From positions 1-45,065 of the forward strand of contig JAUPVR010000004.1 in NCBI GenBank assembly GCA_030916895.1: DNA of 45,065 bases. The letters are read 5' to 3'. Below, piece after piece: positions 15,014-22,131 of this stretch. A program made the position numbers and the translations under genes. The stretch's first letter is position 1; every line of letters starts with the position of its first letter. Under the pieces are notes generated by a model. That model ran no database searches. It saw only the letters and a list, made by a program, of their open reading frames with translations, and was not told the DNA's origin. Source of the stretch: Patescibacteria group bacterium (GTDB lineage Bacteria; Patescibacteriota; Minisyncoccia; Phycocordibacterales; UBA5272).

Positions 15014-16129
15014 ATGTTTTATTCTCTCGCCTTTCTCCTCCTCGTTGTATTTGCGACAATTTCGTATGAGAAATATTTGCGTACGGAAGGTAAGGGGGGT
15101 GTTGGCAAAAAAAGGTTTCCAAGAATAAAGAGGGTCGAGCATCCACTTCATCGCGCTCATCGTAATCCTCTTATTTCACCGACACCGTATAGTCATTGGC
15201 AGTCGGAATGTGCTTTCAATCCAGCGGTTGTTCAAGATGAAGAGGGGAAGGTTCACCTCATTTATCGAGCTATTGGCTCTGATGGCGTTTCTCGTTTCGG
15301 CTATGCAGCAAGCAAGGACGGTTTTAACTTCGATGAACGATGTCCATATCCAGTTTTTGAGGCGGCAGCCCTTAATAATCCAAATCGCGGTATGCGTCGT
15401 TACGACCCAAAGCTCTATCCCTCCGGTGGAAGCTGGGGAGGATTTGAAGACCCTCGAACCGTTCTTATCAATGGTCGTGTGTACATGACCTTCATTGCTT
15501 TTGGTGGTTGGCAATCAATTCGTATCGGTCTTACTTCGATCGCGCTTTCTGATTTGAAACAAAAAAAGTGGAACTGGAAGGAACCTTTCTTTATTTCTCC
15601 AGAAGGTGAACGCCACAAAAACTGGGTACTCTTTCCAGAAAAAATTAATGGTAAGTATGCCATTTTTCACGGTATTGCCCCAAAGATTTATGTCGATTAT
15701 GTAGATTCTCTTACGGAACCGTTTACAATTCAAAGTCCTCGACCAGAAGGACCTCAGCCGGGACGTAAAGATTTTTGGGACAATCGTATGCGCGGTATTG
15801 GTCCTCCGCCAATTAAAACTGGTTTGGGGTGGCTGGTGCTCTACCATGCAATTGATAAGATAGAGCCACATAAGTACAAACTTGGTGCTATGGTTCTTGA
15901 TCTTCATGATCCAACGAAGGTTCTCTATCGTTCACCCGAGCCAATCCTTTCTCCTGATATGGATTATGAAAACGATGGTAAGCCAGGCATTGTGTACGCG
16001 TCAGGCGCTGTTGTGCGCAACAACATCCTATATGTCTATTACGGTGGTGGTGATAAACATGTCTGCATTGCACAAACCCCACTTAATGAACTCCTTGACT
16101 ACCTCGTGCGCCATGGGCAAGAAGTGTAG
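15014..16129 (+). CDS. membrane-anchored GH130 (mannoside phosphorylase-like) protein
   Basis: 371 residues: one N-terminal membrane helix (about 2-18) then a five-bladed propeller of the GH130/DUF377 family. Evidence is RNPLISP, ECAFNPAVVQDEEGKVHLIY, FGYAASKDGFNF, the conserved GGFEDPR with the proposed catalytic aspartate, LFPEKINGKYAIFH and GIGPPPIKTGLGWLVLYH. GH130 enzymes phosphorolyse beta-mannosides to alpha-mannose-1-phosphate or hydrolyse them. The anchor is unusual, since phosphorolysis needs cytosolic phosphate; with one helix and a basic stretch after it (KKRFPRIKR) the domain could face the cytoplasm. The next gene encodes two more such domains. Confidence 0.9.
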   Translation: MFYSLAFLLLVVFATISYEKYLRTEGKGGVGKKRFPRIKRVEHPLHRAHRNPLISPTPYSHWQSECAFNPAVVQDEEGKVHLIYRAIGSDGVSRFGYAASKDGFNFDERCPYPVFEAAALNNPNRGMRRYDPKLYPSGGSWGGFEDPRTVLINGRVYMTFIAFGGWQSIRIGLTSIALSDLKQKKWNWKEPFFISPEGERHKNWVLFPEKINGKYAIFHGIAPKIYVDYVDSLTEPFTIQSPRPEGPQPGRKDFWDNRMRGIGPPPIKTGLGWLVLYHAIDKIEPHKYKLGAMVLDLHDPTKVLYRSPEPILSPDMDYENDGKPGIVYASGAVVRNNILYVYYGGGDKHVCIAQTPLNELLDYLVRHGQEV

Positions 16130-16157
16130 TAAATAATTTTTTTGATAACCAATCAGT

Positions 16158-18059
16158 ATGTTTAATGTAAAAAGAATAGAAGAAAATCCAATCTTATCAC
16201 CAAAAGAAGATCATCCATGGGAGGCGCTTGCAACCTTTAATGGGTGTCCTGTTCTTGAAGATGACGGAACGGTGCACATGGTGTATCGTGCCATGTCACA
16301 CCCAGATTTAATGGATGAAAAGCATTTAAGTATTTCTGTTGTTGGTCGTGCTGTTAGTAAAGATGGTATCCACTTTAGTTCACGCCACCCCTTTATTGTT
16401 CCCGAACATGACTTTGAGCGTTTTGGTTGCGAAGATCCGCGAATTACAAAATTAGATGGAAAATACTACACCTTTTACACTGGTATTTCAGAGTATCCTT
16501 TTGTGCCGGAGGGCATTAGAGTCGCGCTTGCAATAAGTAGGAACTTACAGACAGTCGATGAGAAACATCTCATTACACCATTTAACGCAAAAGCGATGGC
16601 TTTGTTTCCTGAAAAAGTTAATGGTAAATTTGTTGCGCTCCTTACACCAAACACTGATTTACCACCTTCAGAGATTGCGATTGCTTATTTTGATAAAGAA
16701 GAGGATATGTGGAATGAAAGTTATTGGAATGAGTGGTATAAACATCTGAAACAACACATTATTCCACTTCGCAGGAGGGAAGATGATCAAGTTGAGCTTG
16801 GTGCACAACCACTTAAAACAAAAGATGGATGGCTTGTTATTTATTCACATATCTTACACTATACAGATCAATCAAGGCGAACGTTTGGTATTGAGGCAGT
16901 TCTTCTTGACTTAGAAAATCCTCAAAAAATCATTGGTCGCACAGCGCGCTCTTTCTTAACACCAGAGGCTTACTACGAAACAACGGGAATGATTCCACGT
17001 ATTGTGTTTCCATCAGGTGCGGTTATCAAAGGGGACTTTGTTGAGCTCTACTATGGAGGGGCTGATACACATTGTGCGAAAGCAAAGATTCATCTACCAC
17101 ACCTTTTAGCTGTTCTTAAAGGTGAAATAAAACTTTTTGAACGAGCAAAAGAAAATCCAATACTTGCCCCTCGTGAAGGGAAAGACTGGGAAGCCCTTGG
17201 TGTTTTTAATCCGGCAGCTGTTGATATTGATGATACGGTACATATTTACTACCGCGCAGCAACAAAGACAAATGTTTCAACAATTGGTCACGCAACAGCA
17301 AAGGACGGTATTCATATTGATTTTCGAACAGAGGAGCCAATTTATAAGGCACGAACAGAAGAAGAAGGAATTGGTAGAACAGAGTATGCTGGGTGTGAAG
17401 ATCCACGCATTGTTCGTATTGAAGATATGCTCTATATGACCTATACCGGATATAACGGAAAACAGCCTCGTGTCGCACTAAGTACTATTTCGGTTAATGA
17501 TTTTAAAGAAAATAAGTATGAAAACTGGTCGTTACCAATTGCAATTTCTCCTATGGGGGTTGATGATAAGGATGCATGCCTTGTTCCAAAGAAATTTAAA
17601 AATGGGTACCTAATTTTCCATAGAGTTGCTCATCATCTGTGTGCTGACTATATAGAAACGCTTGATTTCACTAAGGAGCGACTCGATCAATGTATTGATG
17701 TTTTTGGTCCACGGCCTGGCATGTGGGATGGTCTTAAGGTTGGTATTGCTGGACCTCCTCTTGAAACTGAGAAGGGATGGATTCTCTTTTATCATGGTAT
17801 TTCTGAACTTGGCGAATACAGAATGGGGGCCGTTCTTTTAGATAAGGATGATCCAACCATTGTCATTGGTCGTACCGCATCACCACTTTTTGAACCCGAA
17901 GAGGAGTATGAAAAAGCAGGCATTGTTCCAAACGTTGTTTTCCCATGTGGAAACCTTGTTCGTGGGGACAAAGTTTATATTTATTACGGAGGGGCTGACT
18001 ATGTTGTTGGTGTTGCGACCGCGTCACTTCATAAATTGCTTGATATTCTGACACACTAA
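16158..18059 (+). CDS. tandem-domain GH130 protein
   Basis: 633 residues made of two complete GH130 domains (about 1-310 and 325-633). Each begins with the same pattern (ENPILSPKED...WEALATFNG and ENPILAPREGKDWEALGVFN) and each has its own GCEDPRI motif, a LFPEKVNGK/LVPKKFKNG segment and a closing YYGGAD. There is no membrane segment, so it is cytosolic. Single-domain GH130 enzymes are about 300-390 residues; a two-domain fusion is unusual. It lies 28 bases after the anchored GH130 gene and 21 bases before the PMM-like gene. Both domains keep the catalytic motif, so both may be active. Confidence 0.92.
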   Translation: MFNVKRIEENPILSPKEDHPWEALATFNGCPVLEDDGTVHMVYRAMSHPDLMDEKHLSISVVGRAVSKDGIHFSSRHPFIVPEHDFERFGCEDPRITKLDGKYYTFYTGISEYPFVPEGIRVALAISRNLQTVDEKHLITPFNAKAMALFPEKVNGKFVALLTPNTDLPPSEIAIAYFDKEEDMWNESYWNEWYKHLKQHIIPLRRREDDQVELGAQPLKTKDGWLVIYSHILHYTDQSRRTFGIEAVLLDLENPQKIIGRTARSFLTPEAYYETTGMIPRIVFPSGAVIKGDFVELYYGGADTHCAKAKIHLPHLLAVLKGEIKLFERAKENPILAPREGKDWEALGVFNPAAVDIDDTVHIYYRAATKTNVSTIGHATAKDGIHIDFRTEEPIYKARTEEEGIGRTEYAGCEDPRIVRIEDMLYMTYTGYNGKQPRVALSTISVNDFKENKYENWSLPIAISPMGVDDKDACLVPKKFKNGYLIFHRVAHHLCADYIETLDFTKERLDQCIDVFGPRPGMWDGLKVGIAGPPLETEKGWILFYHGISELGEYRMGAVLLDKDDPTIVIGRTASPLFEPEEEYEKAGIVPNVVFPCGNLVRGDKVYIYYGGADYVVGVATASLHKLLDILTH

Positions 18060-18066
18060 TCTACTG

Positions 18067-18072
18067 TATACT
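18067..18072 (+). promoter_or_regulatory. -10 box TATACT of the PMM-like gene
   Basis: Ends 8 bases before ATG 18081; leaderless start predicted. Confidence 0.6.
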
Positions 18073-18080
18073 GAATAAAT

Positions 18081-18830
18081 ATGCCGATTATTCCGAAAAA
18101 ACTCATCATGTTTGATCTTGATGGCACACTTGCCATCAGTAAACAAGCGCTCGACGAGGAAATGACAGATTTGTTAAGAAAGTTACTCGACCACTACAAG
18201 GTTGCGATTATTTCAGGGGGGGCACTTCCCCAATTCCAGAAACAAATTCTTGGCCCACTTAATGCAACGAAAGAACAGCTCGATAACTTTATCCTTATGC
18301 CGACAACATCGGCAAATATTTATACTCACGAGCAAGGAGAATTAAAGCATATTTTTGCCGAACTCTTGACTTCAGATGAAAAGAAAAAAATCTTTCAACA
18401 TTTAAATGAAGCCATAGATTTATTTGGTCTTCGTCCAGAAACACAGTACGGTGAACTTATTGAAGATAGGGGAACACAGGTTTCATATTCAGCACTTGGA
18501 CAAAAAGCACCACCTGAGGTTAAAGCCGTATGGGACCCAACAGGTGCACGAAGAGTTGAAGTTATTGCATATCTTAAGCCATTTCTTCCTGGTTTTTCAA
18601 TACGAAGCGGAGGTGGAACGACAATTGATATTACCCATGAAGGAATAGATAAGGCGCACGGCGTACACCAGGCAATGAAAATTCTCAATATCACACTTTC
18701 AGATATTGTATTTGTTGGAGATGCTCTTTACCCTGGGGGAAATGATGAGGCGGCTAAAACAACCGGCGTTGACTGTATTGAGGTAAAAACGGTTGATGAT
18801 ACAAAAAACTATATCAGAAGTATTCTTTAA
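18081..18830 (+). CDS. HAD-IIB hydrolase, eukaryote-type phosphomannomutase-like
   Basis: 249 residues. HAD motif 1 FDLDGTL, motif 2 IISGG, and C-terminal FVGDALYPGGNDEAA. The GGND string, the IEDRGTQVSYSALGQ segment (compare IExRxGMxNxSPIGR) and GGTTIDITHEGIDKAHG follow the eukaryotic PMM family, which interconverts mannose-1-phosphate and mannose-6-phosphate, rather than the common Cof phosphatases. The order after two GH130 genes fits: mannoside phosphorolysis yields Man-1-P. A sugar-phosphate phosphatase activity cannot be excluded. Confidence 0.82.
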   Translation: MPIIPKKLIMFDLDGTLAISKQALDEEMTDLLRKLLDHYKVAIISGGALPQFQKQILGPLNATKEQLDNFILMPTTSANIYTHEQGELKHIFAELLTSDEKKKIFQHLNEAIDLFGLRPETQYGELIEDRGTQVSYSALGQKAPPEVKAVWDPTGARRVEVIAYLKPFLPGFSIRSGGGTTIDITHEGIDKAHGVHQAMKILNITLSDIVFVGDALYPGGNDEAAKTTGVDCIEVKTVDDTKNYIRSIL

Positions 18831-18847
18831 GAAGACACCAGCAAACT

Positions 18848-19441
18848 CTATCGTTTATAGTGTGGAGTGATTGTTTTGTAAATGTATCCTGATGCAAGGA
18901 GGGTGATAGGAAATGTTATGAGGAATCCGACGCCAAGTGCAAGAATACCCAAGAAGTTAACAAAGAGGGCTACAACAGAGAAAAGGAAGAGTTTCCAAAA
19001 GTTTCCTTCGGTCATTGAAAAAATTTCTTGTAGCGATTCTCCAATGGTCTTGTGTTCATGTTCTAGTACGTAGTACTGGTAAAACATAAATCGAATACCA
19101 ATATAAATCCCTGGAATAATAAAGAGAAAGAGGCCAAGAATGGTAAGGGTGTGGACAATAATTGAAATAATGAGCATTCTCAAGGGTTTTTTGTAATTTG
19201 CAAAGTATTTTGTTAAGTCGTGTATTTTTGGTTTCCTATCATGGACAATTGTGAGAACAACACTAGAAAGGGAGAGAAGTACAAATACCTTTACAATATA
19301 GCCAATTAAAAAAACCTCTTGAAATATGCTAGTAATACCAAGAAAAATAAGAACAGAAAGTACTAAAAACCATACATGATCTTTCGTTTTTTCCCAACTT
19401 TTCGAAAAGATATTTTCAATGTTAAATGTGTGTGTTGTCAT
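18848..19441 (-). CDS. multi-pass membrane protein of unknown function
   Basis: 197 residues from ATG 19441 (MTTHTFNIENIFSKSWEKTK). The ORF track start at 19522 is rejected because TGC-TATACT (19455-19450) lies 8 bases upstream of the internal ATG. About five membrane helices. The stretch IIPGIYIGIRFMFYQYYVLE followed by SLQEIFSMTEGNFWKLFLF resembles the glycerophosphodiester-phosphodiesterase membrane-domain/DUF975-like proteins that have PG-x-x-xxxR plus AL..S..L..G..WR. That match is weak. Convergent with the PMM-like gene (17 bases between stop codons). Confidence 0.7.
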   Translation of the reverse strand: MTTHTFNIENIFSKSWEKTKDHVWFLVLSVLIFLGITSIFQEVFLIGYIVKVFVLLSLSSVVLTIVHDRKPKIHDLTKYFANYKKPLRMLIISIIVHTLTILGLFLFIIPGIYIGIRFMFYQYYVLEHEHKTIGESLQEIFSMTEGNFWKLFLFSVVALFVNFLGILALGVGFLITFPITLLASGYIYKTITPHYKR

Positions 19442-19449
19442 ATGATGTA

Positions 19450-19455
19450 AGTATA
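19450..19455 (-). promoter_or_regulatory. extended -10 box TGC-TATACT
   Basis: Minus strand, 8 bases upstream of ATG 19441. Confidence 0.65.
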
Positions 19456-19478
19456 GCAATCTTTTTAAAAAAGTTTGG

Positions 19479-19484
19479 TATACT
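19479..19484 (+). promoter_or_regulatory. extended -10 box TGG-TATACT of raiA
   Basis: Ends 21 bases before ATG 19506; leader of about 15 bases, divergent from the promoter at 19450-19455. Confidence 0.55.
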
Positions 19485-19505
19485 CTGTGTGTAACCAAAA
19501 GAATT

Positions 19506-19871
19506 ATGCACATAACAATCACAGGAGTACATTTGGAGATTACGGAAGCAATAAGGAACTATACGCTTGAGAAGATAAAAACAATCGAAAAGTATGTTCC
19601 AAAAGGGGATTCTAGCGCGCATGCGCAGATTGAGCTTTCTAAGACAACGCACCACCATACGAACGGGGATGTGTTCCAGGCGGAAGCTGTAGTGCACATA
19701 CGCGGAAATGATTTTACCGTTCGCACCACTCAGGATGATTTGTACAAAGCAATAGATACACTTAAAGATATGCTGACACGAGAACTTGCGGCATATAAAG
19801 ATAAAGAGAGGTCTATTCTACGAAGAGGAGCATACAAGGTTAAGCAGTTACTAAAGAAATTAACAGATTAA
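19506..19871 (+). CDS. raiA: ribosome hibernation promoting factor, short type (HPF/RaiA)
   Basis: 121 residues. MHITITGVHLEITEAIRNYTLEK, the middle AQIELSKTTHHH and the DLYKAIDTLKDMLTRELAAYKDK helix followed by basic residues are the HPF/YfiA pattern. It binds the 30S decoding groove and silences ribosomes under stress. The protein is the short form, lacking the C-terminal dimerisation domain of long HPF. Followed by a cyclophilin 16 bases later. Confidence 0.93.
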   Translation: MHITITGVHLEITEAIRNYTLEKIKTIEKYVPKGDSSAHAQIELSKTTHHHTNGDVFQAEAVVHIRGNDFTVRTTQDDLYKAIDTLKDMLTRELAAYKDKERSILRRGAYKVKQLLKKLTD

Positions 19872-19887
19872 GTAAATTAGGGTATTT

Positions 19888-20601
19888 ATGGATAATGATG
19901 TCAAATTAACATATGGGGTTATTGCAGGACTTGTTGTTGTCCTTGCGGTGTTAGCTTTTTTCTTGCAAGGAAGTTTGATTAGCTTAGATACAAACAATGT
20001 AGTGGAAAATGCAACTTCAACTCGTGTAATAACAACAAAACCAAAGTCAGACGACACAACACAAACGACATCATCTTCTAGCCCATCGACACCAACTATG
20101 GATTTACCAGAACAATATTCGAAAGCAATTATTACGACAAACAAGGGTAGTATAGAAATAACATTTGCATCTAGTACACCAAAGACAGTTGAGAACTTTG
20201 CAAAACTTGCAGTGTCTGGGTTTTACAACGGAACGCGATTTCATCGAATTATTAATGACTTCATGATTCAAGGAGGTGATCCACTTTCTAAGGATGTTAC
20301 CAAGAAGAACATTTGGGGGACCGGTGGACCAGGATACTCTTTTGCTGACGAGGTGTATCCAGAGACTGACAAGATGGTTCGTGGTGTTATTGCTATGGCA
20401 AACTCTGGCCCAAACACAAATGGCAGCCAGTTTTTTATCGTAACCGCCCAAGCCGGTGCGCCATGGCTTGTTGGTAAACACACCATCTTTGGTACAGTAA
20501 CTAAGGGTATGGATGTAGCCCTTCTTATTCAAAATGTTCAAACTGATGGTTCAGATAGACCAACGCAAGATATTCTCGTAGAGAAAGTAGAAATACAATA
20601 A
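19888..20601 (+). CDS. membrane-anchored cyclophilin-type peptidyl-prolyl isomerase
   Basis: 237 residues: N-terminal membrane helix (about 8-30), a Thr/Ser-rich linker (about 45-72), then a compact cyclophilin domain with FYNGTRFHRIINDFMIQGGD, MANSGPNTNGSQFFI and WLVGKHTIFGTV. The Arg/Phe/Gln active-site residues are present. It should catalyse prolyl isomerisation outside the cell membrane. Probably co-transcribed with raiA. Ends at a strong bidirectional terminator. Confidence 0.95.
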   Translation: MDNDVKLTYGVIAGLVVVLAVLAFFLQGSLISLDTNNVVENATSTRVITTKPKSDDTTQTTSSSSPSTPTMDLPEQYSKAIITTNKGSIEITFASSTPKTVENFAKLAVSGFYNGTRFHRIINDFMIQGGDPLSKDVTKKNIWGTGGPGYSFADEVYPETDKMVRGVIAMANSGPNTNGSQFFIVTAQAGAPWLVGKHTIFGTVTKGMDVALLIQNVQTDGSDRPTQDILVEKVEIQ

Positions 20602-20611
20602 TAGGGACTAG
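20602..20611. repeat. isolated copy of the TAGGGACTAG core
   Basis: The ten bases TAGGGACTAG immediately follow the cyclophilin stop codon. They are identical to the core of the heptad repeats around 41.8-43.3 kb. Confidence 0.5.
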
Positions 20612-20615
20612 AAAA

Positions 20616-20650
20616 ATCAAAACCGCACAATCGTGCGGTTTTGATTTTAT
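20616..20650. terminator. bidirectional intrinsic terminator
   Basis: A perfect 13-pair stem (20616-20628 with 20633-20645) around loop AATC, with AT tracts on both sides. It serves the cyclophilin gene and the convergent fmt gene. Confidence 0.9.
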
Positions 20651-20675
20651 TTCTTCTTGTTTGCTCATCTTTTAT

Positions 20676-21557
20676 CTACCCCATGTATCCTCGTTTAAAA
20701 CTCTCAAAGTCCATTTTTGATTTTCCTTCAGGTGTAACTTCTAGAATAATGTCTTTAGCTGTTCCTCCAATAATTTGCGTTGATAGGTCAACAAGAGTTA
20801 CTTTTACACGAATTTGTTTTCCGTCGTGATTGTGAAAAAAATAAAGGCCAGGCCAAGGGGTGAGTCCTCTAAACTTTCTTTGTACTTCTTCTGCTTTTGT
20901 TTCGAGAGTTATTTCACCTAAACTTTTTTCTATTTTTTTACAAAATGTCGCCTTGTTGTGATCTTGCTCCTTTGGGACGAGTGTTCCGTCAAGATAATGG
21001 GAAAGAGTTTGAGAAAGTAATTCTCCCCCTAACTGTCCACAGGTAATTTCCATAGTTCCCGCCGTTTCCCTGGTATCAATCATGAATGCAGACTGTACAA
21101 GAATCGGGCCATGATCCATTTCTTTGTCTAGTTTAATAATTGAAACCCCTGTTGTCAGGGTGCCATCTAGTAACGTACTCTCAATTGGGGAAGCTCCGCG
21201 ATATAAGGGAAGGAGTGACGGGTGAACATTTAAAAAGCCGTGCCTCGGAAATGAAAGAATATTCTCGGGAATTATTTTTCCATAGGAAGCAACAATCGCG
21301 ACATCAAACACCTTAGTAAGAAGAGGGGAATTATGTGGAAGTTCGCGCAGTGTTTCTGGTTGGTACACAGGAATATTTTTCATCTCACACCAAGTTTTTA
21401 TGTGTGGTGCGGTTAGGTGCATATGGCGTCCTTGAGGGGTGTCCGGTTTTGTTACGACAAGCGTAGGTATAAAATTATTTCGGACAAGCGTTGCAAGCAC
21501 GCTCTCTGCTAGTGGCCCCGTTCCGAAAAAAACAAAAGAAAGAGAAGAAGGTTGCAT
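20676..21557 (-). CDS. fmt: methionyl-tRNA formyltransferase
   Basis: 293 residues. The N-terminal Rossmann-type domain has FVFFGTGPLAESVL, VVTKPDTPQGR, the active-site region VASYGKIIP and NVHPSLLPLYRGASPIESTL, and the aspartate in MDHGPIL; the C-terminal OB-fold domain has GLTPWPGLYFF. It formylates initiator Met-tRNA. Slightly shorter than the usual 310 or so residues. It begins 3 bases after def, the enzyme that later removes the formyl group, so the two are translated as a coupled pair. Confidence 0.96.
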   Translation of the reverse strand: MQPSSLSFVFFGTGPLAESVLATLVRNNFIPTLVVTKPDTPQGRHMHLTAPHIKTWCEMKNIPVYQPETLRELPHNSPLLTKVFDVAIVASYGKIIPENILSFPRHGFLNVHPSLLPLYRGASPIESTLLDGTLTTGVSIIKLDKEMDHGPILVQSAFMIDTRETAGTMEITCGQLGGELLSQTLSHYLDGTLVPKEQDHNKATFCKKIEKSLGEITLETKAEEVQRKFRGLTPWPGLYFFHNHDGKQIRVKVTLVDLSTQIIGGTAKDIILEVTPEGKSKMDFESFKRGYMG

Positions 21558-21560
21558 GTG

Positions 21561-22106
21561 TTATTTATGGCCGGCATTCATTTCGGCCTCCTTTACCTCC
21601 TCTTCTGAATATTCCTCTAACTCAAACCCGTGATCTGTAAAGAGTATTCCTTCAAGGTGGTCGGTTTCATGTTGAAATATTTGTGCGAGAAGTCCTGATG
21701 CCCCAAAAGAAAACTTATTTCCCATTTCATCATACGCTTCTACGGTTGCAGAAACAGAGCGATTGGTTTTTCCATAGATCCACCTAACAGAGAGACATCC
21801 TTCCTGCACATTGACATGTTTTTTTGAAACCTTGGTAAGGACGGGGTTGATAAAAACAAGAGGTTTCCACTTCGCTTCTTTCTTGTAAGCGCTTGGTGCA
21901 ATCACAAAAATCCTCTTCGTGATGCCAATTTGTGGTGCAGCTAAAGCAACGCCATCACTTTCTTTGGCTAGCACTTGCTGCATAAGCTTTATTGTTTCAA
22001 GTAATTCTTTTCCGCCGAATTCACTCTTTTTAATAGGTGAAGCGGTCACCCGAAGCGGATTATTTTTACTGTCATCAATTTGGACTATTTCTCCTAGTTT
22101 TTTCAT
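21561..22106 (-). CDS. def: peptide deformylase
   Basis: 181 residues. The three deformylase motifs are present: GVALAAPQIG (about 52-61), EGCLS with the metal-binding cysteine (about 102-106) and QHETDH with the HExxH zinc/iron site. It removes the formyl group from nascent proteins. It is upstream of and translationally coupled to fmt. A TAGAGT box lies about 9 bases upstream of the ATG and may be its -10 element. Confidence 0.96.
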   Translation of the reverse strand: MKKLGEIVQIDDSKNNPLRVTASPIKKSEFGGKELLETIKLMQQVLAKESDGVALAAPQIGITKRIFVIAPSAYKKEAKWKPLVFINPVLTKVSKKHVNVQEGCLSVRWIYGKTNRSVSATVEAYDEMGNKFSFGASGLLAQIFQHETDHLEGILFTDHGFELEEYSEEEVKEAEMNAGHK

Positions 22107-22131
22107 ATCCTTACTCTATCATGTTTTTGTT

